Part shown: piece after piece, positions 11,520 through 23,144 of the stretch
How the letters are laid out: each line of letters starts with the position of its first letter
Position numbering within the stretch: the stretch's first letter is position 1
NCBI GenBank assembly: GCA_963920575.1
Contig: OY986966.1
Location: 18,657,888-18,721,887 of the forward strand
Direction: 5' to 3'
Source of the DNA: Narthecium ossifragum
Taxonomy: Eukaryota; Streptophyta; Magnoliopsida; Dioscoreales; Nartheciaceae
Length of the DNA: 64,000 nt
Made by a program: the position numbers and the translations under genes
The notes under the pieces: model-generated
The model's database searches: none
Told to the model about the DNA's origin: nothing
What the model saw: only the letters and a program-made list of their open reading frames with translations

Positions 11520-12200
11520 CTGTGTTTACTTTTTTTTTCTGTTAGTTGTTGATGTAAGATGTTATACCTGAGAAGAGTTTTGCTAACAGTTTGTAGTGCT
11601 GTTTACAGCCGATATCAGGCGAGTTAGGCTCAGCTCTTAAGGGGATCAAACTGAAAGCCCAAGGTTTCAAAGCTCGTTATCGATCGAACGAATGATGATC
11701 AAGCTGACACCACTGACACCGATATGAGAGTGGGGAAAAAAATGCAAACATATGATGCCTAATTTTGCTAGTACCAGCAAGAAACCAGCTGGATTGATAT
11801 CGGTTTGAGCGAAGAAACTCCAACGTAGGAATTCATGGAGGAATGTTGTGTGAGTTGAGAATTAAGAGAAGGGTTGGAGTTTGACCAGATTTTTCAAATG
11901 AAATCAAAGACTTAATGGCTGACATCAGCTCTACCTTGAAAATTGTAACAATATTCGGAATTCTAAAATATCAGACAATTTTAAAGAATGTGGATGTTAA
12001 TATATAATTTAAGTTTCTATCAACGAGCGGGCTGAAATCATTTTGGACCCAGCACAAGCAAAAGTGACTTGTATGGTTGGCTATTAATTAATTAGCTGTG
12101 CTTAGCTTGCTTTTATTTTATTTAAGAGAATAATCATTTTGGACCCAGCACAAGCAAAAGAGGCCGAACCCGATTAGCCGCTTGGCCTTTGATTCGAAAC
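11520..12200. other. No recognisable gene
   Basis: A stretch with no coding signal. The phrase ATCATTTTGGACCCAGCACA occurs twice (about 12039 and 12132), followed by AGCAAAAG each time. The second copy leads into the decayed third U6 locus. Confidence 0.4.
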
Positions 12201-12204
12201 ATAC

Positions 12205-12345
12205 ATCTGTAGCCACATCGAGAAGAGCAAGGTTCTTTCTAATCTCATTTTCATTCCCATTCTCATTCCTTGTGTGAACTAAACATGTTATTAGGGTTTT
12301 ATATTTATAAGCAACCCTCTAAGAAGATTAGTATAGTCAAGCGTC
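12205..12345 (+). pseudogene. Strongly degraded U6 snRNA locus
   Basis: A USE remnant (TAGCCACATCGAG, about 12209), a TATA-like TTTATATTTATAAGCAACCC (about 12297) and the short body remnant AGAAGATTAGTATAG survive. The 5' stem and the 3' half of U6 are missing. Downstream, TTTAGTTATGTGATGAAG at about 12360 is the same flank seen after the other two U6 loci. Confidence 0.55.
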
Positions 12346-13018
12346 CCTTCTCCAGATGATTTAGTTATGTGATGAAGCGCCATTGGGGGGTACCGATTGA
12401 TGATTTAGTAGTATATTGAAGTGTGGAAGCATTTGATTCGAATTCTACATTGCTCTCATTAGATTTCTGTTTTCATTGGTTTGGTTAGGTTTCGTGAGAT
12501 ATTATTTATTAGGTTAGGTGCAAAATCGCCATAACACATGCCCGCCTTCAGGGAAAACAATTGGTGTGGTATCAAGGCCTATTTTTAGGAAAGGTAGAAG
12601 CATCTTGCATAGCCAAATTTAAGCCCCTATGTTGTTTAATTGTTCGAACAACAAACATGAATGCTAGGAAGTCGTATTGTGTTAGAAGCTCTGCTGCTAA
12701 AAAGATAAGGGACTCTTCTGACCAAGGCAATATGACCATTAGGAAGCTCAACTACGAAGCACGAATCGACCCTGCATCATCAGGCCAAATTGAATATCCT
12801 TAATCTCTGCCAAAATGAATTTATATGGTTTATGGTTTGAACTCGATTGGGTTTCGTGACTGAATCATGTAATGTAATCCAACTTTAGTTTCTACTACAT
12901 TTTGATCTACATGTAGCAAACATTATGGTATTATGTTTTCTAGAAATGGTGTGGATCTTAAGTCTTGAATTTTTTCCTATCAGATGGATAACATATATAA
13001 GGAAAAATGCTTGTTATT

Positions 13019-13033
13019 GATTGCTAATGGCCA
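13019..13033 (+). repeat. Target-site duplication of the LINE, left
   Basis: GATTGCTAATGGCCA is repeated exactly at 22343-22357, directly after the poly(A) tract of the LINE. Confidence 0.95.
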
Positions 13034-13052
13034 GAAGCACTGGATTTAATTG

Positions 13053-14963
13053 ATGGGAGGAGAAACCAGAGAGCCCCTACCACCGGACCTCGAGCGCCAT
13101 AGTAGACCTCCGGCCCCCGGAGTTGCGAGCCCCCAGCCAGCAGGTATGCGCACTCGTCTCTCCGCCGTAGTCTTCTCCTCGGAGATGATGAGCGGGGCTG
13201 AGCTCGCTGAAGCAATTGAGGTGAAAGGCAGTGGCAAGTTTCGTCTGGGAAAGACTGCCATGTCGCCGGACCTTCTCCATCGTTTAAGGAGTAAATGGAG
13301 CCATACCTTGTTTGGCAGATTCGTTGGAGGTAGGGTTGGAATTGAGTTCCTCCGGCGAAGGCTGGCTAGGCTGTGGCGGACGGACGCCCCCTTCTTGGTC
13401 ACAGACATGGCGAGAGGGGTCTTCGCCTTCAAATTTGAATCGAAAGAAGACATGATTCGCATCCTCACAGGAGGCCCTTGGATGGTGGATGGGCTGACGC
13501 TATCCCTTATCCGATGGAGAAACTGCTTCAGGCAAACTGCATTAGCTTTCACCAAGGCTCCTATTTGGATTCGCATTCTAGACCTCCCCCCTGAGTACTT
13601 CGACAGGGAAGCTATCTTCAACATGGTGTCCGATGTTGGCACCCCGCTCGCCATTGACATAGTGACCAAATTCACCGACCGTTGCAAGTACGCCCGTGTC
13701 TGTGTCGAGGCCGATCTCACAGTCCCAGCGTGTATCGGAACCTACCTTCCAAGAGAAGGAGTCGGAGGGGAGCAGGACTTCTTCCTTCAACCCTTTGTCT
13801 ATGAAAACATTCATATCTGCGATGGATGTGGACTCCTTGGTCACAAGGAGAGCGGATGCTCAGAGAAGAAGCTGGACAAGCTTCGAGCTAATGGAAGGTC
13901 TAGCTCACAGGAGCAAGTTGCTGAGCCGAATCAAACACCGATTCACAATGGCGGAACACAGGATCCTCCGGAGCATATGAACATTGAGCATAGCAGTTCC
14001 ACCGCACCAGAGATTGAAAAGATACCTGGCATGTGGCACACGGTGCAAAACCGTCGACGTTGGGCGAAGAGATGGGCTAACACAGCGACCCCGGCGCCGG
14101 AGGAGTAGCTGCGTAAGGCCAGCGTTCCAAATGGGGAAGACGTACGGCCGAAGATGACACCTCAGCAGCCAGCTCAGCACAGGCCCGCGACAAGCTCTGA
14201 CGCAGCACCAACACGGTCTGACAACTCCAGACCCGACACCGTACAGATCCGCAACGCAGGCCACAGCGGGCGACGAATGGAGACAAGAGAGGCAGTTGGA
14301 GGCGACGGAGGACCCATCAGCACCTGGATGAAGGACGGCGGCGCTCAGTATGAGGCAACCAAGGTTAGGGTTCCCTCGAACCCTTATAAGGGTAAAGTCA
14401 CTGGGCCTCAGCTGGCCAAGCCCACCAAGACTTGGGCCCAAATTGCTGGACCCAGCACCAAACGATGGCCCAACGTCAACCGATTCAGCCCAATAGCCAA
14501 AACGATGGCTGACCTTGATGACGAAGAATTGGCGACGTTATCCTTGCAGGAGGTTGGATGGTACACGCGGGAGAGAAACAGAGGCAACCGCCCTGGTCCC
14601 CTGGTCATTCCCCGCGGATACAAAACCTTCGAGGACTTGGAAGGCAACGATGCGGAGCAACCAGACCTCAACGAAGACGCTATGGAGGAGGCGCACCATG
14701 GCGGCATTCTCGTTCTCAGGCAAGCTCTGCACAGCGACACCCCTATCCATACTCAAGAGAATGCTAACCAGATGGAGGAGGAGGAAGAAGAACCCCTTAA
14801 TGGGGATATGGACACCATGGAGGATAGACCAATCCCAACAGGCTTCACACCGATGAGAGAAGACATGGACGCTTCAACCTATCCCGTTGAAAGCCAGGCT
14901 AAAAGATGCAAGCTTGCTACTACAGGGGTCGAGCAACCCCTTAACCAGGGGGGTTGTCGATGA
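13053..14963 (+). pseudogene. LINE ORF1: DUF4283 and CCHC zinc-knuckle protein
   Basis: The frame runs from ATG 13053 to TGA 14961-14963 with one interrupting TAG at 14106-14108. The N-terminal part contains a DUF4283-like domain, with GRFVGGRVGIEFLRRRLARL, FKFESKEDMIRILTGGPWMV and RWRNCF. A zinc knuckle CDGCGLLGHKESGC (C-x2-C-x4-H-x4-C) follows near residue 270. The C-terminal third is acidic and of low complexity. In plant L1 elements this protein binds the element RNA. Its last codon overlaps the ORF2 start as ATGA (14960-14963). Confidence 0.88.
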
Positions 14964-16111
14964 GAGCACTCGCCTGGAATTGCCATGGACTGGGTCCAAT
15001 AAGAGCAGTTAGTGCTTGTAAGCGCTTGCTCAGTAAGCATAATCTCGACTTCATGTTCCTCTTGGAGACGGTGGTGGTGGACTCCAACCTGGAGTTCATT
15101 TCCCAACGGCTTGGGCAGCAATGGTGCACCTTTCTCCTTCCCTCGCAAGGGCGGCATGGCGGTATACTGGCAATTTGGAGAGCGCAAATTGGCAGAGTAA
15201 CCTTCCAGTACTTCATGGATCAGACGATCCACGGCGTCATCACCACCAAGGGCATGGGACAATGGTTTGTCTCAGTTGTCTATGCGGCACGTCGAGGCAG
15301 GGCGAGGAGGGATCTCTGGAACACGCTTGCCAAGATCAACAACTCAGGCTGGCCTCACCTCATTATTGGCGACTTCAACGTGGTGGCTAGCTCTGAGGAG
15401 AAGAGAGGGGGAAAAGGCTTCAAATACTCCACCTCAGTCATTGAATTCCTATCGTTCATCACTCAGAATGAACTTATCGATCTTGGTTTCAAGGGTCCCT
15501 CCTTCACATGGTCTAACCAGTAGTTCGGACGGGCAAGAATCCTAGAGTGCCTGGATCGTGCTCTGGTTAACCCCGGGTGCAGAGACTGGTTTCCTCAGGC
15601 TGAGATTACCCATCTCCCTTGATGCAGATCCGACCATCGACCGATCCTTCTTGATCTCAGCCCAGATAGGAGATGCCCTGGCCCCTCCCCATTCAGGCTT
15701 CAGCATATCTGGAATACTCACCCCAAACTTAGGCTAGGTGTAACCAGAGCTTGGAGAAGCCCTCGTCACGGCTCGGAGCAGTACGTCTTCCATGGACGTA
15801 TTAAAGAGCTCCGCAAGTTGGTGAAGAGTTGGAATAAACGGGATGATGGTGACATCACCAATTCCCATTCACACTTGGAGCTTTACCTTCATAGCCTTTA
15901 TCTTCAAGAAGAGCAGGGCCCCCTCTCCTTGCCCCAGGAACAGAGGATCCGGAGCCTCGAGCATCAACTATCCGCGCTGGAGGTTCAACAGGACACCTAT
16001 ATCGCTCAACATCGCAGGAGAACCTGGGTTGCGGAAGGAGATAGGAATTCCCACTCCTTCCATCAAGGTGTTCGATCCAATATCCCTTGCTCTAAAGTCA
16101 GGGAGCTCAAG

Positions 16112-18506
16112 TGTCGCGCCCCGACCCGCGAAAGCCCAACTGGGCCAGGCGACGCGAACCGGAACCTACAAAACGCGAAAAACAAAGCTGGCGAGGGATC
16201 CCTCTAACCTATTGGTCTCCCTAACAGTTCACCAAAACACCCTCAATTAAAAGATAATATTATAAGCAAAACCTCGAACCTCAGATTAAAAACTCAAGTG
16301 ATTTAATATACAAAACCTCGGAGAGGGGAAGATCCAAAAATACAACATACTCCCGTAGGAGACTAACTAACATAGGATAAAAGCAGTAAACGATCACCAC
16401 CTCTCAAAGTCCACCAGGCGCCGCCGCACCGCCGATCAACTGCCCGGTAGGGGCTAAGGAAGAAGAACTGACGCCTGCACCTGCAAAACGCAGCCCGGGT
16501 AGGAGTGAGCACTAAGCTCAGTAGGGATCTACACTACGTCACACAGAAGGAAGAGGGAAACGCAACAGTGTCGCCCACAAGTAGGACCTGGGTGTATACA
16601 GGGGTCCCATAACCCCACCGCGTGTCCCTGGTGCCCAGGAGCAGCACACAGTAAGCTCAACAAACACTGGCGACACCAAAGATCAGCACAGTGGGACACT
16701 GTCCCTGAGGCCCAAGGACGGCACTCAGTAAGCTCAACAAACACTGGCGACACCAAAGGTCAGCACAGTGAGACACCGGCTACACCTCAGCCTCCGACTC
16801 GAGGCTGACACGACCTCTACAATCATCAAGCAATAAGTGCACCAGTCATCTAAGCCTATCATCGAATCGACTGGACATCACCATTCAAACCGGGTCCAAA
16901 CTACCCAACCCCGGTCCTAGGGCTAAGTCCGAGCTTCCAGCCTCGGGACGGCGACCCAAGGATCACCCACGCCCTAACCAATGCAACTAATGCACAATCA
17001 ACAATGCATGCTATGACATACACAAACAGGATATAGTCATGCAACAGAATGTCAAGCATCATATAAGTCTACTGGATCGCTGCAACGGTACCACCAACCG
17101 CTGCCAGCCGATCCGCAGCGGGTCCCGGCATTACGACGGTACCGCGACCGTCACTAGCGGACTCCTGCAACGGGAAGCAACCCCGAAAACGATGATGAAC
17201 AAAACACAATATGATATTATATTCTGAAATATAATATTATATTCAAAAACACCCAAAGCCTCGACTTAGGGGCTAATTGATCCCGTCGATCTGACATCCA
17301 AACGATGTCGGATTCAAGATCCAACTTAGCCACCAGTAGGTGTATAAACCAGGATCATCATATCCAAAAATCATAATCATCCAACGGTTGGATTAACGGG
17401 AAAACGCTAATCAAAATCGTTAATCAAACTAACTTACCCATTAATTGCTGCAACGCAGCCCTCCAGGAAACAATTCATAAGAAATCGTACATAAATCGGA
17501 AAAATATGAAACTAGATGTAATGGAAAGCTAACGAATAGCTCTACAACGCTTATGTTTATGATCAGCCATGATCATGTACTCGCCGGCCGGAAAACTCGC
17601 CGCAAGCCGGCTGTTTATCAAGAACAGCAGAAAACCAGAAATCCGAGACTAATCTTGCATAAAACCTACTCAAATCTCAACTGATTAACATGAAACTTAA
17701 ATCAGTAATTCTAACAGGTATAAGAAATCCAACAAAGCAAGGATCAACAAGATCCAACGGCTAGAACCCAAGAAAACCAGAAATGAACACAGTAGGTATA
17801 ACCCTACCTAACTGCGCTTTCCTCGGCTGATTCCCCGCGATTTGATCACCAACAAGCTTCCAAACCACTTCAGGGATCTTGCTCTCGTTGTCAAGAATCC
17901 AACGAGCCAAAGAACACCCAATTTTATGGTCGGAGGAGGGAGAACGGAGGTGAGGAAGGTGGCTGCCGGAAACAGGGGAAAAACAGGGCTCTCGGGAGAA
18001 GAAAGAAGGAGGAAGAAGAAAGGAGGAGGAGGAAGAAGAGAAGGGGAAGAAAAGGAGGGGAAAGGGGGAGGGGACAGCCGGGAAAGAGGGGAAAAAGTGA
18101 GGGGAGGGGAGGGAAAGTCCTCCCCCTCTGACAGGGGAGAGCGACGGCCAACGCCGGCCGTCCACGCGAAGCAGAAAAAGCCACCAACTCGTAAATGATC
18201 GATCCTTCCTCAAGGAAGGATCGATCCTTCATGACGCTCTCACAAGGCTTTCTGGCACGAAGAGGATCGATCCCTTAGCCAGAGAGGATCGATCCTTTGT
18301 ATGCTGAAAGCTAAACTTGGGCAAGAACTCAAGCCCAAGTCCGGATCTTTCGATCCCGGGTCCACCTAGCCATTCTAAACAAACACTAACACATACAAGG
18401 CCAGTGTGTGCACACGCGGGTGTGAAACAAACCAACAAGGCGCAATTTACCAAATTGTCCTTGCGGTCTATAACGAGCCACAGGGGTAGAGGGACAGGTC
18501 CTCACA
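16112..18506 (-). mobile_element. Solo LTR, Gypsy (Tekay/Del-like), in LINE ORF2
   Basis: 2395 bases flanked by the 5-bp duplication TCAAG (16107-16111 and 18507-18511). On the minus strand it begins TGTGAGGACCTGTCCCTCTA and ends GGGTCGGGGCGCGACA. That end is typical of plant chromoviral LTRs, which are normally followed by a tRNA-Met primer site. No internal region exists, so it is a solo LTR. Removing it joins the LINE codons ...CTC AAG with CTT GAA... in frame. It is homologous to the LTR at 63289. Open frames inside it, such as 17842-18198 in a purine-rich tract, are not genes. Confidence 0.93.
18197..18295 (-). repeat. GGATCGATCC palindrome array in solo LTR
   Basis: GATCGATCCTTCCT and its exact reverse complement AGGAAGGATCGATC flank a CA at 18211-18212, a 30-base near-perfect hairpin (18197-18226). 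Further GGATCGATCC palindromes lie at 18218-18227, 18264-18273 and 18286-18295. They sit in the first 310 bases of the LTR as read on its own strand, which is the U3 part. Confidence 0.9.
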
Positions 18507-20872
18507 TCAAGCTTGAAGATGGAACGGTTATTAGCAATCATGATGACATTGCAAACTAGTTCCTCCAGCACTATCAGAAACTTTGGGCCAGGGACAGAGG
18601 ATGCCCTGCCATGGCGCTTCCTCCTCTTCCCCATATCTCCTCTAGCAGCAGTAGCCACCTTCTGGATGAAGTCTCGATGGATGAGGTCCTACACACTCTT
18701 CATTCGATAGGAAGGGATAGAAGTCCCGGACCTGACGGACTAACCATCGAGTTCTTCCTCGAACATTGGCTCATTGTTGGACAGGACTTCACGTCCCTTG
18801 TTCGCAGTTTCTTCCATAGTTGCAAGCTGCCTAACGGTTGGAATAACACATATATCACTTTCATTCCCAAATGCGCCAATCCTCGACGAGTCAAGGAGTA
18901 CAGACCCATCAGCTTGTGCAATGTCTGCTACAAGGTTATCTCCTCCATCCTCGCCAGCAGGATGAAGCCGGCACTCCAGGACATCATCAGCCTTGAGCAA
19001 TCCGCATACATCGAAGGGAGATCTATCCAGGACAACATCGGCGCTGCGCATGAGCTCATACACTCGCTGCAGAAGGCTCCCAAGTCGGAGGCTCTCATGG
19101 CCATTAAGGTGGATGTTCGCGCCGCCTATGACTCCGTCAGCTGGAGTTTCATCCGCAGGATACTCACAAATATGGGTTTTCCTAGCGCATGGATCAGCTT
19201 GGTGATGGAATGCATAACCACCACACAGTTCTCTCTGCTCATTAATGGAAGGGTGTGTGGCTTCTTTCCTGCGGCGTGCGGCCTCCGGCAAGGCGACCCC
19301 TTGTCAGCTTACATTTTTATCCTTGCGAAGGAAGTTCTCACGAGGCTCGCCAAGGTTCCACTCATTGCTCTCGAAGGAGTGAGCTACCAAGGATTGGCAG
19401 CTCCGATCAGTCACCTCCTCTACGCCGACGACTGCCTCTTTGTGACCACCGCCAAGCGAGTAGAAGCAAAGAAGCTCACCAACATCTTGAACAGGTATCG
19501 GAAGCTGTCTGGCCTGGAGGTTAATCCTGACAAATCAAGCATCAAATTCTCCCCCTCTGCCTCAATTCGACGTAGAACGGTGCTTACCCACCTGCTTGGC
19601 TTCCCCAAGAAGATCGAGCCTTGGAAATATCTCGGAGTCCCTCTGGACTCGCGTAGGATACAGGTGAAGGATTTTTCTTTCTTGCTCGACGCGGTTCAAC
19701 GACGTCTGGTGAGCTGGAGATGCCCGGATAAGGCGGTGGAGGGGAGAGTGGTCCTCATTCAATCGGTGCTGCAAGCCATGCCGGTCTATGTAATGTCATC
19801 GATCCCGACTCCGGTCACCATCCTCAACAAAATCAGCATGCTGGCGAGGAATTTCCTCTAGATGGGCAAGAAAGGTGGCCTCTCCAACGTTGCTTGGGAC
19901 ACTGTTTGTCGTCACAAACTGGAAGGAGGTCTGGGTCTCAAGAACTTGACGCGGTGGCAGACGGCGCTGCGCATAAAGCGAGCGGCCAGATTCCTCGACG
20001 TGCAAGAGAGCATCTGGACGACCATCTGTCGTGCCAAATACAAAGTTACTGGCGTCCTCCCTCACCTCAAGAGATCGTCCCCTGTTTCTACCCTTTGGAG
20101 ATCCATTTGCAGGGCGGCTGATATCCTACGCAGGCATCTCAGATGGGAACCCAATCCAGTTTGTCAGGCGAGTGTGCTTCTCGACTAGTGGACAGGGGAA
20201 GGTCCTCTAGCTTCATTCCCCTGTCTCGTTTCGGCAAATGAAGAGATGGATCATTTAAAGGTTCAGGACTTGTTCGCAGAGGATGGGCGCTGGAATCTTA
20301 CCAAGCTCCACTCCCTTTTCCACCCGGTGATGATACAGAGGCTCCTTTCCAATCCTCTGCCTCCCTGTAGCGCGATTCTTCGTCCCAGATGGACTTGGGA
20401 CAAGAGTGGTGTGGTCACTGCAGCCTCAGCCTACCAGATGCTTGAGAAACAAGATGGCCTCCGAAGTGATGGACAGAGCATTCATCTTTGGAAAAGCGTT
20501 TGGCAAGCACCAGCAGGACCACGCCCCCGTCTGTTTTTGTGGAAGCTCCTCCATGGGAAGTTGCCAACCAATTCAGCACTGTGGTCCCTCTGCCTCAGCT
20601 CGAGTAACCTCTGCCCTCGATGCAACCTCTTGGAGGAAACTATCGATCATTTGCTCTTTGAATGCATGTTTGCTCAGGAAGTATGGAGCAGAGCACTCCA
20701 TGGCACCTGTATCGATTACAGCAGTCTTACCATGGAAAGCTTCATCAACCTTCTCTGCCGGCGTCGGAGTTCTGAAGGAATCACCCAGTCGATCTCCTTG
20801 TTAGCCTATGGTGCGTGGTGGCTCTGGAAGGATAGATGCAAAGTCGTGGCGGAGAACGCAGGGATGGTAGCT

Positions 20873-21733
20873 TGATGATGATGCATAATGTTATATTTTT
20901 ATCCCTTAATACTTCGTCTCCTATGCTTATTTAGTTCCTAAATACACTCATTATTCTTATATTTTGATTTAGGATGCAATTGAAGTCCTTGGTCGAGGAG
21001 ACTGAAACCTCGGAATCAATGAAACTGTGAAATCTAATCTATTTTTATTCTTCAGTTTATACATGAGTATTGGATGTTCTTCTGAGATTAAATCTTCATG
21101 ATTACCTTGTCTAATTGCTAGGAGGCCTACTAGTTTATTATTCATGGTGATCTACTGCTAGATTTGATATCAAATCCGGAATTGTTTGATCCCTCTAATC
21201 TGCGAAGCAACTAGGATTTAATAATCTACTGCGTTTCAGAGATTGTTAGGTCTTAGGAAGAATATTCGACTAGATTAAATACAACCACTTGTGCTTGTGT
21301 TGTTTAGCTTCATCGATCTCCCTATTCTTAACGCTACTACTAGATTAAATCTACAGCGCTTGTCTTAGGTTGTTTAGTAGTTAGGGTTGATTAGATCGCT
21401 TGTTTCTAATTAACTAAGATTGAGGAGAGATTCGAATTGAATTCGGACGGTGAATATTCATGGTATAAATTGATTGATACTTGCATCTATGATCAGTTGT
21501 TGGATTCCGATGGTGGATGTTGACTCAGACCAAGGTTTGTTCTCTTGATTCAACTTGTTTCTTCGCTTTAGATTATTTCTTTATTGTTTTTCCTCACGTT
21601 TAAAACCCCCCATCTTTGTTCACTGAGCACAAAACTAGGCTAAACACTTTTCGTGGGATCGACTCGTACTCGCACTACTACATTTATTTTAACGAGTATT
21701 GGTTTTATTTTTGAGTGCCGCGACAGCACATCA
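20873..21733 (+). mobile_element. Solo LTR (861 bp, Gypsy-like) in LINE ORF2
   Basis: Flanked by the 5-bp duplication TAGCT (20868-20872 and 21734-21738). It begins TGATGATGATGCATAATG and ends in GCACATCA. The 3' part has the GTGGGATCGACTCGTACTCGC phrase typical of Tat/Athila-group Gypsy LTRs. Excision in silico restores GTA GCT CAT GAG in the LINE ORF2 frame. There are no internal genes. Confidence 0.92.
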
Positions 21734-22625
21734 TAGCTCATGAGCTGGGGCACTTGGTCAAATGGCAATCCAAAGAATACATCGGGTTGGCCAAGCAGAG
21801 AAGAGGATGCACGGCTGTACCTGAAGCACATGGCACTAAGTTTCAAACTGATGCTTCTTTTGATCAGTCCTCTGGTATGGCTGGCTTGGGTGTTGTTTGT
21901 TTTGATGAGGAAGAACTTATCTGCTGGTCCGAAAGCAGCACCAGCAAAAGCAGCTCCATCCTTGCTGGTGTGTTAAGAGCTATTCTCGCTGCCACGACTT
22001 ATGCCGCACAGCAGGGCCTCAGATGTGTAGCTATCGAAAGCGACTCAATGCAAGCCGTGCGAATGATAGAAGGCGCCATGCCGTTACTAGAGGACTGTAG
22101 AGAATTCGTGCAAGAGATTTGGTGGATGTGTCGCATGGTAATTGACTTTCGGGTATCCTACATCCCTCGTGAGGAGAATATTCATGCGGACTGGATAGCA
22201 CGCGAGGCGTTTAATCTTTGGTCTCGAATGGGCGATGTAGAGGAGGCTGAGGGGTGCGCCCCGAGCCTTTCAGTTTTTTCTGATTTGTAACCCCTTTTTG
22301 GGTCTCTTAGCCTTCAGGCTCAATTTATCAAAAAAAAAAAAAGATTGCTAATGGCCAAAACAATTCATCCAATGGACTTTTATGTTTGAGGCTCATTTGA
22401 AGTAATTGATCCACTTCGAAATAATTAAATGAGGAGCAATATGAGGTGAAAGTCGTGTACGGTTTTCTAGAGTGATGACAAGGTTCATTTACCGATCAAC
22501 TTTTGCATTTCTTTGGTTAATCATGCCATGTGGCAGTATGCTTGGATTATGAGTTTTCATTCGAAACTATGTTCAAAGAAGAACCATGTGTTTTCCGACT
22601 TTCATTTAAATAAGTTGGAAATAAC

Positions 22626-22913
22626 TTAATTAGCTATCTTTCTAAGCAAAAGAAGGAAATGAATCAAAACATTTTTAAAAGACTTCTCATGACTGGGAAA
22701 CATGCGCTCTCTGGGAAGCATCGATGATGGCTCAGTGGTGTAGACGTTGATCCCATTGATGACTGTGTCAGGTCTGCCATGCATCTTGTTGAAGAGGTAC
22801 GGGTCCTCGTCGGTCGGAGGACTGAAGGTATGGCGTGAAATGGAGGCTGCCGACGATGGTGTGGGTAGAAGAGGAGGACGAGGAAGAAGACCCTCTCCTT
22901 CCATCATTATCAT
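22626..22913 (-). pseudogene. NAC-domain fragment, copy 3
   Basis: The minus strand encodes SRHTFSPPTDEDPYLFNKMH, then GRPDTVINGINVYTTEPSSM and RMFP. This is the N-terminal third of the same NAC family as the copies at 3445 and 45820. Compared with them it lacks several residues in subdomain A (DEELLLHYL becomes DEDPYL) and everything after the start of subdomain C. A CT-rich leader (about 22925-22995) precedes it, as in copy 1. The frame is open but cannot encode a complete DNA-binding domain. Confidence 0.7.
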
Positions 22914-23135
22914 TCATCGATCGATCTTTTCTTCTTCTTCTCCTAGCTTGTTTGTTTCTTGGAGCTCTTCTCTCTCTCTCAGTCTCTCTCTGTTCTTACT
23001 TGATCCTGGAATGTAACGTTAAAAATTAATTTTAGTCGGATTCATTTATATATATACCTATCTATGTATATCTTGTAAGAAGGGCAATTAAATTTAGAAA
23101 AGAGATGCGGCATAGATAAGCCGTTAGATGTGATA

Positions 23136-23144
23136 TATTAGGAC
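23136..23144 (+). repeat. MULE-1 target-site duplication, left
   Basis: TATTAGGAC here and TATTAAGAC at 29016-29024 match at eight of nine positions. Nine bases is the duplication size of Mutator-like elements. Confidence 0.85.

Larger units (their letters stand above)
14960..22290 (+). pseudogene. LINE ORF2: endonuclease, reverse transcriptase, RNase H
   Basis: A single frame continues through four segments once the LTR insertions are discounted. The endonuclease (14960-15700) has ALAWNCHGLG, LLETVV and IIGDFNVV. The reverse transcriptase (18611-19861) has GPDGLTIEFF, GLRQGDPLSAYIFI and the YADD box. A zf-RVT motif (about 20500-20700) has CPRCNLLEETIDHLLFEC. RNase H (21734-22290) has TDASFDQSSG and IESDSMQAV. 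Five nonsense codons are visible: TAG 15521, TGA 15620, TAG 18557, TAG 19859 and TAG 20186. I see no frameshift. Confidence 0.92.
13034..22342 (+). mobile_element. L1-type LINE, nearly full length, with nested LTRs
   Basis: Bounded by a perfect 15-bp target duplication, starting 19 bases before ORF1 and ending in a 13-base poly(A). After subtracting the two solo LTRs and their duplicated targets it is about 6.04 kb, a normal plant L1 size. ORF1 (DUF4283 plus zinc knuckle) and ORF2 (endonuclease, reverse transcriptase, zf-RVT, RNase H) are in the usual order. Both frames contain premature stops, so the copy is dead. Both LTR insertions are younger than the LINE. Confidence 0.95.

Noticed and set aside
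17842..18198. 118-residue open frame rich in Gly, Arg, Glu and Lys, and its antisense frames
   Set aside because: It lies wholly inside the solo LTR and results from a purine-rich tract (GGAGGAGGAAGAAG...). No domain and no splice context.
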